Shown one piece after another: positions 1 through 6,498 of a stretch of 7,351 nucleotides of DNA. The stretch comes from an uncultured Clostridia bacterium. GTDB lineage: Bacteria; Bacillota; Clostridia; Lachnospirales; Lachnospiraceae. The position numbers and the translations under genes are program-made. The DNA is taken from the NCBI GenBank assembly GCA_937888895.1, contig CALASV010000177.1, forward strand, positions 1 through 7,351, written 5' to 3'. The notes beneath the pieces are model-generated. The model saw nothing but the letters and a program-made list of their open reading frames with translations, searched no databases and was not told the origin of the DNA. Positions within the stretch are counted from its first letter, which is position 1, and each line of letters opens with the position of its first letter.

Positions 1-33
1 CAATGTTAATTATTGAAAGGAAGGTAAAATAAG

Positions 34-129
34 ATGAGTTTAAGTTTAAGATTGTTATTATTTATATTTTCATTTATTTCTTTTGTGATAATCTTTAGGT
101 TATTAAAAAAAGAAAAGATTAAATTATGA
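34..129 (+). pseudogene. Amino-terminal remnant of a DUF2304-like membrane protein
   Basis: An ATG at 34 follows a strong ribosome site (GAAAGGAAGG, 15-24) at good spacing, so translation probably once began here and may still. The 31-residue product starts MSLSLRLLLFIF, continues as one hydrophobic helix and ends with the basic stretch RLLKKEKIKL before TGA at 127. One helix followed by a K/R-rich turn is how DUF2304 proteins begin; these are small membrane proteins of about 110-120 residues often found beside glycosyltransferase genes. The next helices and the coiled-coil tail are missing. After the stop, a +1 frame gives NEIYYLVLFI, and another frame open from 134 gives hydrophobic sequence that enters the kinase frame. 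I read this as a broken gene with frameshifts. It could instead be an intact small membrane peptide. The family assignment rests on remembered pattern only. Confidence 0.5.
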
Positions 130-253
130 ATGAAATTTATTATTTGGTATTATTTATATAAAAAGAATAAATTTTACTAATATATATATATTTTTAATTC
201 CAATATATTGTTTTATTATAATATTAGGTTTAGGATTTTCATTAATTTATTTT

Positions 254-2527
254 TTGATTAGTTTACTTTGTCTATCACTTACATTTAAATTATATTTACA
301 AACCAAAACAAAACTCCCCAAAAATGAAAAAAAAAATATATTTCTTACTATTATGATAGTAGGTGTAATATACATTGCAATAGATTTATTAAAAATTGGA
401 GTTGTCAATGACTTATTTACCTTTCCAATTTTTACACAAAAAGTAATTTATGCTATACATTGTATCACCTCTGTTCTTTTATCCTATCGATGGTTTGCTT
501 TTGCACAATGTATGCAAGATTCTATGTTACATCAAAACCGAATCTTAAAACTGTTTTGTATGTTACCAATGCTCTTTTTAGCAATAACATCTTTTCTTTC
601 TATTTGGACAGAATTATTCTTTTTAGTTGACACAAATGGTAAAATTATCAATGGAAATTTAAGTACATTACAATTTATTCTAACAGATGGATATATTTTT
701 TTTACAATAGCACAAATACTTTTAAAAATGTTACTTACTCATGATTCTGAAAAGAAAAATAATTATATGATTATTATCTCCTATTTTTCTTTTCCAATTA
801 TATTTGGTATTTCACAAACTCTGCATCCAAATATACCATATTTGTGTATAGGTATTACATTAGCTTCCTTACAACATTTTTTATTTAGTGTCAGTGTTGA
901 AAAAGAAAGAGAAATTAGTAACTCAAAAATTCACAGTTTAACTTACTTATTTATTAGCTCTTATTATTTAGAACTAAAAACAAAAACATGGCAATATTTA
1001 AGTGGTCAAAAAGAAAAGGCTGCTCCCTATTTAAATAAACAAGCACCAAAAGATTATGAACAAGCCATCCTTTTATATGCAACTAAGCATGTACATAAAG
1101 ATGATAGAGAAACTTATCTCACTATGTGTAGTCCAAGTTATATAACAGAACATCTAAATAAAGAAAATCAAAGTTATACTTTTACTTACCGACAAATATC
1201 AGAAGGTCGAGAAAAATGGTATCGTATGTATGCCATTGCAACTTCTTATACCCCAGATAACAAACCTGCTCATGTCATTATGGCAGTAATAGATGTAGAT
1301 ACACAAATTAATACAGATATTCAAAGACAAAAAGTATTAGAAGAAGCACTTTTACAAGCAGAAAATGCAAACAAAGCTAAAAGTGTATTTCTTTCCAATA
1401 TGTCTCATGATATTCGTACTCCAATGAATGCTATTATCGGATTTACAAATTTAGCAAAAACTCGTATCAAAGACACTTCCTTAGTAGAAGAATATTTGGA
1501 AAAAATTCAGTCTGCTAGTCAACATTTATTAAATCTTATTAATGATATTTTGGATATGAGCCGTATTGAAAGTGGAAAAGTTCAGATTGAAGAAGATGAA
1601 ATGTCTTTAGCAGATGTAATGAATGATATGAATAATCTTATTTTACCAATGGCAACAGAAAAAGGAATTAAATTTACAATTAGTCCAAACTTTACTAACA
1701 ATTATGTTTATTGTGATAAGTTACGATTAAATCAAGTACTTATTAATCTTTTAGGAAATGCTATAAAATTTACACCAAAAGGTGGTCAAGTTTCTTTAAG
1801 CATCGAACAAACAAATAATGTTATGGATAATGGTTATGGAAAATATACATTCCGAGTAAAAGATACTGGTGTTGGTATTGGAGAAAAATTTCTTGATAAA
1901 CTTTTTCAACCTTTTGAACGAGAAGAAGTTATGGATACTTCTGGTGTTCAAGGGACGGGACTTGGACTTTCTATTGCCAAAAGTATTGTAGAACTAATGA
2001 ATGGAACAATTTCTGTAAAAAGTGAGCTAGGAAAAGGAACTGAATTTATTGTAAAAGTAGTATTTAAAATAAAAGAAAAGAAAACTATCACTATAGTAAA
2101 AGAAGATTTTGAAAAACAAATAGAAAAAAATGAGCAACAAACTTTTATTGGGAAAAAACTTTTATTAGTAGATGATAATGAAATCAATCGAGAAATTGCT
2201 ATTGAAATTTTAACTAGCTCTGGATTTATAGTTACAGAAGCTATAAATGGTAAAGAAGCTGTAGAAATTATTCAAAATGCTAATGACAATGAATTTGTAG
2301 CAGTACTTATGGATATTCAAATGCCTATTATGAATGGTTATGAAGCAACAAAAATAATTCGTAATTTATCAAATTGTCCTTCCAGTAATATTCCAATTAT
2401 CGCTATGACTGCAAATGCATTTGATGAAGATAAGAAAAAAGCATTTGAAAGTGGTATGAATGGTCATATTGCAAAACCAATTGATGTACCTGTTTTATTT
2501 GAAACATTAAAACAAATTATAAAATAA
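254..2527 (+). CDS. Hybrid sensor histidine kinase/response regulator with seven-helix sensor
   Basis: Membrane hybrid kinase that should autophosphorylate on histidine and pass the phosphate to its own receiver domain. About seven membrane segments (near residues 1-16, 29-47, 61-83, 98-125, 139-161, 170-190, 193-215) are followed by a PAS-like region (about 225-350) and a short helix. The HisKA H-box SHDIRTPMNAI has the phospho-accepting H385. The ATPase domain shows the N-box (N502 in LLGNAIKF), the G1 box DTGVGIG (D537), FQPFERE and GTGLGLSIAK. The receiver (about 636-757) has acidic D640/D641, phospho-acceptor D687 in LMDIQMP, T719 and K741. There is no HPt or DNA-binding domain, so output needs a separate partner. 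The start is doubtful: TTG 254 has no properly spaced ribosome site and leaves helix 1 short, while the frame is open back to 134. The next ATG (353) would remove helix 1. The fold is certain; the start and signal sensed are not. Confidence 0.93.
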   Translation: MISLLCLSLTFKLYLQTKTKLPKNEKKNIFLTIMIVGVIYIAIDLLKIGVVNDLFTFPIFTQKVIYAIHCITSVLLSYRWFAFAQCMQDSMLHQNRILKLFCMLPMLFLAITSFLSIWTELFFLVDTNGKIINGNLSTLQFILTDGYIFFTIAQILLKMLLTHDSEKKNNYMIIISYFSFPIIFGISQTLHPNIPYLCIGITLASLQHFLFSVSVEKEREISNSKIHSLTYLFISSYYLELKTKTWQYLSGQKEKAAPYLNKQAPKDYEQAILLYATKHVHKDDRETYLTMCSPSYITEHLNKENQSYTFTYRQISEGREKWYRMYAIATSYTPDNKPAHVIMAVIDVDTQINTDIQRQKVLEEALLQAENANKAKSVFLSNMSHDIRTPMNAIIGFTNLAKTRIKDTSLVEEYLEKIQSASQHLLNLINDILDMSRIESGKVQIEEDEMSLADVMNDMNNLILPMATEKGIKFTISPNFTNNYVYCDKLRLNQVLINLLGNAIKFTPKGGQVSLSIEQTNNVMDNGYGKYTFRVKDTGVGIGEKFLDKLFQPFEREEVMDTSGVQGTGLGLSIAKSIVELMNGTISVKSELGKGTEFIVKVVFKIKEKKTITIVKEDFEKQIEKNEQQTFIGKKLLLVDDNEINREIAIEILTSSGFIVTEAINGKEAVEIIQNANDNEFVAVLMDIQMPIMNGYEATKIIRNLSNCPSSNIPIIAMTANAFDEDKKKAFESGMNGHIAKPIDVPVLFETLKQIIK

Positions 2528-2542
2528 AAAATATCTCTAATC

Positions 2543-2602
2543 AAAAAAAGCCCTCTACTTTCAAGTGCATAAAACACTAATTGATTGATAGAGGGATTTT
2601 TT
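2543..2602. terminator. Bidirectional rho-independent terminator between kinase and sugar-nucleotide reductase
   Basis: A 7-bp stem CCCTCTA (2551-2557) / TAGAGGG (2589-2595) is flanked by an A-run (2543-2549) and a T-run (2597-2602), so it can stop transcription from both sides. A smaller inner stem AGTG (2564-2567) / CACT (2575-2578) folds the loop. It lies between two converging genes, as expected for a shared terminator. Confidence 0.85.
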
Positions 2603-2616
2603 ATGTCAGATGTCAA

Positions 2617-3459
2617 TCAGATATTCATTTTTCTTAATAATCCTTCTTCTGTTGTTGAAAAGAAAATTCCAACTTCTTCTATTTTCTGTTGACACATTGC
2701 AATATTTCTTGGATTCGTTTGAAATACGTTCTCATTTTTACATAATCTACTTGTATCAAAACCTAATTTTTGAAATACGTTATAAACAGTATCAAATGTA
2801 TTTTTATCATTTGGTGAACCAAAGTTATATATACCACCTATTATTTCAAATGTTTTTTCTAAATTTTGTATTACTTCATTTACATCCGTAATTCCTCTTG
2901 TATCATAAATAGGAAAACTTAACTGTTCTGTATCTTTCATTTGTAACAACAAGTTTCTAAAAAAATCACTATGTTCCTTTTCGTTTACTGTTTTAACATC
3001 ATACATCCAAGATAAACGAAGTAATACACAATCTGGATTCACTTTCTGGCATTCTTGCTCTGCCTTTAATTTCCCTATTCCATATAAATTTACAGGCTGT
3101 AATTGCTCCTTTTCTTTGTGAGGTCCTTCTACTAAACTTCCAAAATATACTTGGTCTGAACTACAAAGAATACACTTTGCATGAATTTGTCTTGATGCTT
3201 TTGCAATATGGATACTACCATTTACATTGGTATTCCAAGCTTTCTCAGGCTCTTTCTCACATAATCCTACATCAGAAATAGCTGCACAATGAATTACTAC
3301 ATCTGGTCTATATTGATTCAAAACACGATTTACACTTATTTCATCTGTAATATCCATTTCTTTATGCGTTGGTGCGTATACTTCATATTTGTCCTTATAA
3401 AAATTTACAATTCTACTTCCTAAAAAACCAGAAGCCCCTGTTACTAATAACTTTTTCAT
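2617..3459 (-). CDS. RmlD-like NAD(P)-dependent sugar-nucleotide reductase (extended SDR)
   Basis: Extended short-chain dehydrogenase of the RmlD (dTDP-4-dehydrorhamnose reductase) type, 280 residues, close to the usual family length. The amino end has the nucleotide-binding loop TGASGFLG (7-14). D36-I-T-D matches the adenine-side acidic residue, and HCAA (57-60) follows the fourth strand. The catalytic set is SSDQVYFG (100-107) and Y126-x3-K130 in YGIGK. The carboxyl part, with YNFGSPND (211-218) and NPRNIAMCQQKIEEVGI (249-265), resembles the substrate-binding end of RmlD. No other rhamnose genes are nearby, so the substrate is unknown and the symbol rmlD is not justified. It is the last gene of a three-gene minus-strand operon, 13 bases after the 73-residue gene. 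A GAAAGGG ribosome site precedes the ATG at 3459 with rather short spacing. Confidence 0.85.
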   Translation of the reverse strand: MKKLLVTGASGFLGSRIVNFYKDKYEVYAPTHKEMDITDEISVNRVLNQYRPDVVIHCAAISDVGLCEKEPEKAWNTNVNGSIHIAKASRQIHAKCILCSSDQVYFGSLVEGPHKEKEQLQPVNLYGIGKLKAEQECQKVNPDCVLLRLSWMYDVKTVNEKEHSDFFRNLLLQMKDTEQLSFPIYDTRGITDVNEVIQNLEKTFEIIGGIYNFGSPNDKNTFDTVYNVFQKLGFDTSRLCKNENVFQTNPRNIAMCQQKIEEVGIFFSTTEEGLLRKMNI

Positions 3460-3472
3460 ACAACCCTTTCTT

Positions 3473-3694
3473 TTAATATTCCTTTGTTATAGAATCCACA
3501 TTATATGTCATACGAAATTTTTCTAAATCTGCTGGCTCTTTGATGCACATAATTTCTGTAAAATGTCCTGTTTCTTTTTCTTTAAATCCAACTACTTTTT
3601 CTCCATTACAAATGGAACATCTCATCACTGCCTCATGTTTCTTTTTATCAAACTCAAATGTTGGTTTGATAACTTTTTTCTTACGAAACAACAT
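3473..3694 (-). CDS. Small conserved CSIC protein of unknown function
   Basis: A 73-residue soluble protein with no membrane segment or signal peptide. It begins with a basic stretch (MLFRKKKVIK) and contains R-C26-S-I-C29-N-G-E-K, a short knuckle-like CxxC, followed by GFKEKETGHFTEIM and a third cysteine, C50. The end, DLEKFRMTYNV, is probably helical. I recognise the pattern CSIC-x-GE-x3-GF-x6-G-x-F-x-E-x-M as one recurring in small clostridial proteins, sometimes loosely named aspartate dehydrogenase; at 73 residues it cannot be that enzyme. A single CxxC plus C50 could hold metal or be redox-active, but this is inference. The start ATG at 3694 has a strong site (GAGGGAG, 8 bases away). 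It sits 31 bases after the flavoprotein gene and 13 before the reductase gene, so all three are probably co-transcribed. Confidence 0.8.
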   Translation of the reverse strand: MLFRKKKVIKPTFEFDKKKHEAVMRCSICNGEKVVGFKEKETGHFTEIMCIKEPADLEKFRMTYNVDSITKEY

Positions 3695-3725
3695 ACTTTA
3701 TACTCCCTCTAGTACTTTTTCTCCA

Positions 3726-4343
3726 TTAGTCAATAAAATGTGTCCATACTCTTTGTTCTGTTTCAGGAAGTCCAAATTGTTTTTTTCCAAGTGCAATACT
3801 CTTCATCAAAAATGTCATATTTCTAGCAAGCACACGCATTGTCTGTTTTCCTTCCTCATCCATTTCAGCCTGTCCCTGCTCCCTTCCGTGAATACTATTC
3901 CAATACTGACTCGAAGCAATTGGCATATTTGCAATTGTAAAATATTTATTTAATTCATCAAAGGTAGCAGAACAACCACCTCGTCTAGCACATACCACAC
4001 TAGCACCAACTTTCATTGCTTTACTAAAATGAGTACTATAAAATAATCTATCCAAACAAGCAATTAACGTAGCATTTGCAGAAGCATAATATACTGGACT
4101 TGCAATCACTAAACCATCTGCTTCCTCAAACTTTGGAGCAAGTTCATTTACTACATCATCAAATACACACTTTCCTGCTTTCCCACAATGCCCACAAGCA
4201 ATACAACCTCTTACATCTTTATTTCCTATTTGTACGGTTTCTACTTCTACACCATTTTCTTTAAAAATATGCTCCATTTCACGAATTGCAATCGCTGTGT
4301 TTCCATTTACTCTTGGACTTCCGTTAATAATTAAGACTTTCAT
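3726..4343 (-). CDS. Iron-sulfur flavoprotein-like NAD(P)H-dependent FMN reductase
   Basis: Flavodoxin-fold oxidoreductase of the NADPH-dependent FMN reductase / iron-sulfur flavoprotein group, 205 residues, cytoplasmic. The FMN phosphate loop is GSPRVNGNT (8-16) after the first strand MKVLIIN. The cysteine cluster C47-x2-C50-x2-C53-x5-C59 (GCIACGHCGKAGKC) is the compact motif that binds a 4Fe-4S cluster in archaeal and clostridial iron-sulfur flavoproteins. SPVYYASANATL (82-93) is the isoalloxazine-contacting loop, and CARRGGCSATFDEL (118-131) is the second flavin loop. It probably shuttles electrons between ferredoxin- or NAD(P)H-type donors and an unknown acceptor. It is first in a three-gene operon. 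The start ATG at 4343 follows AAAGGAAG at good spacing, and a candidate promoter lies about 40 bases upstream. The family is secure; the acceptor is not. Confidence 0.9.
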   Translation of the reverse strand: MKVLIINGSPRVNGNTAIAIREMEHIFKENGVEVETVQIGNKDVRGCIACGHCGKAGKCVFDDVVNELAPKFEEADGLVIASPVYYASANATLIACLDRLFYSTHFSKAMKVGASVVCARRGGCSATFDELNKYFTIANMPIASSQYWNSIHGREQGQAEMDEEGKQTMRVLARNMTFLMKSIALGKKQFGLPETEQRVWTHFID

Positions 4344-4384
4344 AGCTTATCTTCCTTTCTTCATTCCCTTAAAAATTTTATTGA

Positions 4385-4390
4385 ATTATA
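4385..4390 (-). promoter_or_regulatory. Extended -10 promoter of the flavoprotein operon
   Basis: Read on the minus strand this is TGT-TATAAT, a perfect -10 hexamer with the extended TGn element. At 17 bp upstream (4408-4413) the -35 position reads TATTTA, which is poor, so the extended -10 would have to carry the promoter. It lies 42 bases before the start codon at 4343, leaving a short leader with the ribosome site. Confidence 0.6.
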
Positions 4391-4424
4391 ACACACTTTA
4401 AAAAAAATAAATAGCACTTTTTTA

Positions 4425-4453
4425 TTGATATTATAACTGTAAAATTGTATACT
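4425..4453 (+). promoter_or_regulatory. Sigma-A-type promoter of the DUF4258/zinc-finger module
   Basis: TTGATA (4425-4430) and TATACT (4448-4453) are separated by exactly 17 bp, each one or two mismatches from consensus. Transcription would begin near 4460, downstream of the TTG at 4445, which argues that the DUF4258 protein starts at ATG 4517. It is divergent from the flavoprotein promoter, with the two -10 hexamers about 57 bp apart. Confidence 0.7.
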
Positions 4454-4477
4454 ATAAATAAGCAAATCATTTATAGT
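4451..4477. promoter_or_regulatory. Perfect 9-bp inverted repeat overlapping the -10: candidate operator
   Basis: ACTATAAAT (4451-4459) and ATTTATAGT (4469-4477) are exact reverse complements separated by 9 bp, giving half-site centres 18 bp apart, close to two helical turns. The left half overlaps the -10 hexamer and the right half lies just past the predicted start of transcription. The left arm would not be transcribed, so an RNA hairpin is unlikely and a dimeric repressor site is the better reading. The binder is unknown. Confidence 0.5.
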
Positions 4478-4516
4478 TGCCTAATTAAATTTAGAAAGGA
4501 AACTAAAAAACAAATA

Positions 4517-4828
4517 ATGGAAATTGAAATTATAAAAGAATTTTGTAATCAATCAAAAATAAAATGGTCTTCTCATTGTTTGGAACGAATGCAAGAACGA
4601 GATATAAGTCGAGCAGATGTAAAAAACTGTTTAGAACATGGCGAAATAATAGAAGATTATCCTGAAGACTTTCCTTATCCAAGTTGTTTAGTTTTTGGAT
4701 ATTCTATCAATAATAAAGTGATTCATGTTGTTGTTGGAAATGATAATGAATATCTATACATCATAACAGCGTATTTTCCAAACATATTAAAATTTGAAGC
4801 CGATTTGAAAACTAGAAAGGGGCAATAA
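4517..4828 (+). CDS. DUF4258 protein, probable toxin partner of a toxin-antitoxin-like pair
   Basis: A 103-residue protein with the DUF4258 pattern: WSSH20CLERMQERDIS near the amino end, then the helix RADVKNCLEHGEIIEDYPEDFPYPSCLVFG, the strand KVIH70VVVG and the closing strand YLYIITAYFP. In this RelE/BrnT-like family the conserved His, the Arg-rich helix (R24, R28) and a second His are the usual candidate active-site residues. The arrangement here, with a YgiT-type zinc-finger gene one base downstream, suggests an RNase-like toxin, but activity is inferred. I chose ATG 4517: a promoter places the transcript start near 4460, which excludes the in-frame TTG at 4445. The nearest ribosome site, GAAAGGA (4494-4500), is unusually far at about 16 bases, so initiation may be weak, which would keep levels of a toxic product low. 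Confidence 0.85.
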   Translation: MEIEIIKEFCNQSKIKWSSHCLERMQERDISRADVKNCLEHGEIIEDYPEDFPYPSCLVFGYSINNKVIHVVVGNDNEYLYIITAYFPNILKFEADLKTRKGQ

Positions 4829-4829
4829 T

Positions 4830-5057
4830 ATGTGTATATATTGTAAATGTGATACCATAAAACAAAGTCTTACTACTCATGTTGTCAATTATAAAAATTG
4901 TGTCATTGTAATTAAAAATGTACCTTGTGAAGAATGTGTACAATGTGGTGAAAAATTTTATACAGACGCCGTAGCAGAACGCTTAGAAATGGTTGTTAAT
5001 TTGGCTAAAAAGTTAATGCAAGAAGTTTCTGTAATTGATTATTCCAAAGTTGCTTAA
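4830..5057 (+). CDS. YgiT/MqsA-type zinc-finger protein, probable antitoxin
   Basis: A 75-residue protein of the YgiT-type zinc-finger family. Two CxxC knuckles, C2-x2-C5 and C36-x2-C39 in CVQCGEKFY, should bind one zinc. C7, C24 and C33 are additional. After YTDAVAERLEMVVNLAKKL comes the short tail VSVIDYSKVA, a common ending in this family. MqsA of Escherichia coli has a carboxyl helix-turn-helix that binds its own promoter; this protein stops before that domain, so it can neutralise a partner but probably does not bind DNA by that route. The gene starts one base after the DUF4258 stop, and its ribosome site AAAGGGG lies in the end of that gene, much better spaced than the partner's. The two are co-transcribed and probably translationally coupled, with the antitoxin favoured. 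Confidence 0.87.
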   Translation: MCIYCKCDTIKQSLTTHVVNYKNCVIVIKNVPCEECVQCGEKFYTDAVAERLEMVVNLAKKLMQEVSVIDYSKVA

Positions 5058-5072
5058 TTTTTTTACCAAATC

Positions 5073-5124
5073 AAAAAAATCCCCATTCTAGTCTATAATA
5101 AAACACTAGAAGTGGGGATTTTTT
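5073..5124. terminator. Bidirectional rho-independent terminator between zinc-finger gene and anti-sigma gene
   Basis: Stem CCCCATTCTAGT (5081-5092) pairs with ACTAGAAGTGGGG (5105-5117) with one bulged G (5112). An A-run (5073-5079) and a T-run (5119-5124) flank it, so it works in both directions. It lies between converging genes. Its flanks and part of its loop resemble those of the terminator at 2543-2602. Confidence 0.9.
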
Positions 5125-5138
5125 ACGTCAAGCATATC

Positions 5139-5897
5139 TTATTCTTCCATTGATAATACAAACAATGCATTTAAACCTTCATATTCTTCATTTCTACTAA
5201 TTTCACCTGTTGCTTCATCATATTGATATGCTCTTGCATTATAAAATACACTATTTGTAACACAAATATATATTTCATCAGTTGCTAAATTCTCCACATT
5301 ATTACATTCTAGTAGTCGATATAAAATACCATCTTCTTCCATTTCTCCATAAGCACCTGACATTGTAACAATGTTATACATAACAGGATTGTACCCTTTT
5401 ATCAAAGGAGATGCAAAAAATTCCACTTCTCCATAAGCATCTTCTGATGGACTTGGCAGTGGTGTTCCATCTGCATTTTCAATCGCAACAACGGCATAAG
5501 TTCTGTCTGTCATAATTGTTCCATCATTATACATCGGATGTTCTGTTAATAATTCTCCCGAAACCATACTTAGTAAAGTAATTTGGTATCCACCATACGT
5601 TTGTGTTTCATTAATAATTTTTGCTTCTTCACTTAAAAATATTTCTGCTAACGTATTATCTTGCATCTTTTTTGCCACATCTGCTGATGATAAATATTTC
5701 CATGCACCATACACTGTAATAGAACCAAAGCACAATATAAATGCAAGAATAATTGTTGCTACAGATAATCTTCTTTTTTTTCCTATCATTTCTTTCTGCT
5801 CCTTTACTTGATTTAATATTTTTTGATTTAACAAAAAACTTGGTTCATCTATTGGAGTAAGGGCATTTTTTAATAATTCATCCAATTGTTTTTTCAT
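5139..5897 (-). CDS. Membrane anti-sigma factor with clostridial extracytoplasmic domain
   Basis: A 252-residue single-pass membrane protein. The cytoplasmic amino part (1-43) is short and helical (QLDELLKNALTPIDEPSFLLNQKILNQVKEQK) and would hold the sigma factor. It lacks the HxxxCxxC zinc motif of classical ZAS anti-sigma factors. A basic GKKRR stop precedes the membrane helix (45-66, VATIILAFILCFGSITVYG). The outside domain begins SSADVAKKMQDNTLAEIF and continues with YQITLLSMVSGE, DRTYAVVAIENADGTPLP, FFASPLIKGYNP, LYRLLECNNVENLA and GEISRNEEYEGLNALF. This series recurs in Lachnospiraceae proteins encoded beside ECF sigma genes, as I remember it. The end (LFVLSMEE) appears shorter than in relatives that carry a further tail. 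The start ATG at 5897 overlaps the sigma gene by 20 bases and has a strong GGAGG at 9 bases, so the two are produced together. The signal sensed is unknown. Confidence 0.85.
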   Translation of the reverse strand: MKKQLDELLKNALTPIDEPSFLLNQKILNQVKEQKEMIGKKRRLSVATIILAFILCFGSITVYGAWKYLSSADVAKKMQDNTLAEIFLSEEAKIINETQTYGGYQITLLSMVSGELLTEHPMYNDGTIMTDRTYAVVAIENADGTPLPSPSEDAYGEVEFFASPLIKGYNPVMYNIVTMSGAYGEMEEDGILYRLLECNNVENLATDEIYICVTNSVFYNARAYQYDEATGEISRNEEYEGLNALFVLSMEE

Positions 5898-6417
5898 CCA
5901 ATATAGCCTCCAATTCCTTTTTCAATATCTTCCTTGCTTGATGTAATCTACTCAAAACAGTTCCTGTAGGTAACTTTGCTACTTTAGCAATTTCCCTTGT
6001 AGATAAACCTTCCATATAAAAAAGAAGCACTACTATTTTCAATTTTTCAGATAAATGATTCACAGCCTTTCTTACGATTTCGTCTGTTTCTTTTTTTATC
6101 ACTTGTTCTTCTAAACATAGTTCTGCTTTTCTATCTAATTCTACTTCTTTTATTTCTACCATCGGCTGTATATCAGCAATTTTCTTTCTCCACGCAAATT
6201 TTCTCTTTTTATTTTTCCAAATTCGCAACGCAATCGAAAGCAAATAGCTTTTTGGATTCTCTTTATACTCTATCTTTTCTTGTAACTCTACTGCCACAAG
6301 AAAAGTATCTTGATATAAATCATCTGCATCTTGCCCATTACAAGTAAGATATTTACAAAAAGAATAAATATCTTTTCCATATTGATTAATACATAACTCA
6401 AGTTCTTGTTTTGTCAT
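5878..6417 (-). CDS. ECF-type RNA polymerase sigma factor
   Basis: Extracytoplasmic-function sigma factor, 179 residues from this start. Region 2 carries YGKDIYSFCKYLTCNGQDADDLYQDTFLVAVE (about 13-45), where the DADDLYQDTF core contacts core polymerase and the helix after it reads the -10. A charged linker follows, then region 4: LSEKLKIVVLLFYMEGLSTREIAKVAKLPTGTVLSRLHQARKILKKEL (about 122-169), with a helix-turn-helix reading the -35. An upstream ATG (6429) would add MEKP but has no ribosome site. The ATG at 6417 is preceded by GGAG with six bases between, formed by those same extra codons, so I prefer it. The gene overlaps the anti-sigma gene by 20 bases. Such pairs are normally autoregulated, with the membrane protein releasing the sigma factor on an envelope signal. 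Confidence 0.92.
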   Translation of the reverse strand: MTKQELELCINQYGKDIYSFCKYLTCNGQDADDLYQDTFLVAVELQEKIEYKENPKSYLLSIALRIWKNKKRKFAWRKKIADIQPMVEIKEVELDRKAELCLEEQVIKKETDEIVRKAVNHLSEKLKIVVLLFYMEGLSTREIAKVAKLPTGTVLSRLHQARKILKKELEAILDEKTIG

Positions 6418-6428
6418 CGGTTTCTCCA

Positions 6429-6448
6429 TTTTTAAGACGTCTTAAAAA
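6429..6448. promoter_or_regulatory. Perfect 20-bp palindrome upstream of the sigma gene
   Basis: Five T, AAGACGTCTT, five A: every base pairs with its mirror. It ends 12 bp before the preferred start of the sigma gene. On the minus strand it contains CGTC (6439 to 6436), the usual ECF -10 core, which would start a transcript near 6429 with a very short leader. Possible -35 matches (GGCAAAC, or TTGCACTTTTTT) are respectively slightly too far and too close, so it may be a promoter element, an operator, or both. Confidence 0.45.
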
Positions 6449-6498
6449 AGTGCAATTAGTTTGCCCTTCACCTATACATTGTCATAACTAAAAAAATT

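Noticed and set aside
181..196. TATATATATA tract as a possible promoter or microsatellite
   Set aside because: Such short AT alternation is expected in this composition, and no -35 at the right distance accompanies it.
1948..2187. Minus-strand open frame inside the kinase
   Set aside because: It is the reverse of the ATPase-receiver linker coding sequence, with a serine/phenylalanine-rich translation typical of a shadow frame.
2610..2891. Plus-strand open frame of 93 codons inside the reductase gene
   Set aside because: It is antisense to a gene with clear motifs, its composition is that of a reversed AT-rich gene, and no ribosome site or family match is seen.
3540..3953. Plus-strand open frame across the CSIC and flavoprotein genes
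   Set aside because: It is antisense to two well-supported genes and spans their junction; the translation shows no domain.
4445..4516. TTG at 4445 as an upstream start of the DUF4258 protein, adding 24 residues
   Set aside because: It overlaps the -35/-10 promoter and lies before the predicted transcript start, has no ribosome site, and the added residues are not part of the domain.
6418..6429. ATG 6429 as the sigma factor start
   Set aside because: No ribosome site precedes it, it lies in the palindrome, and its codons form a well-placed GGAG site for ATG 6417.
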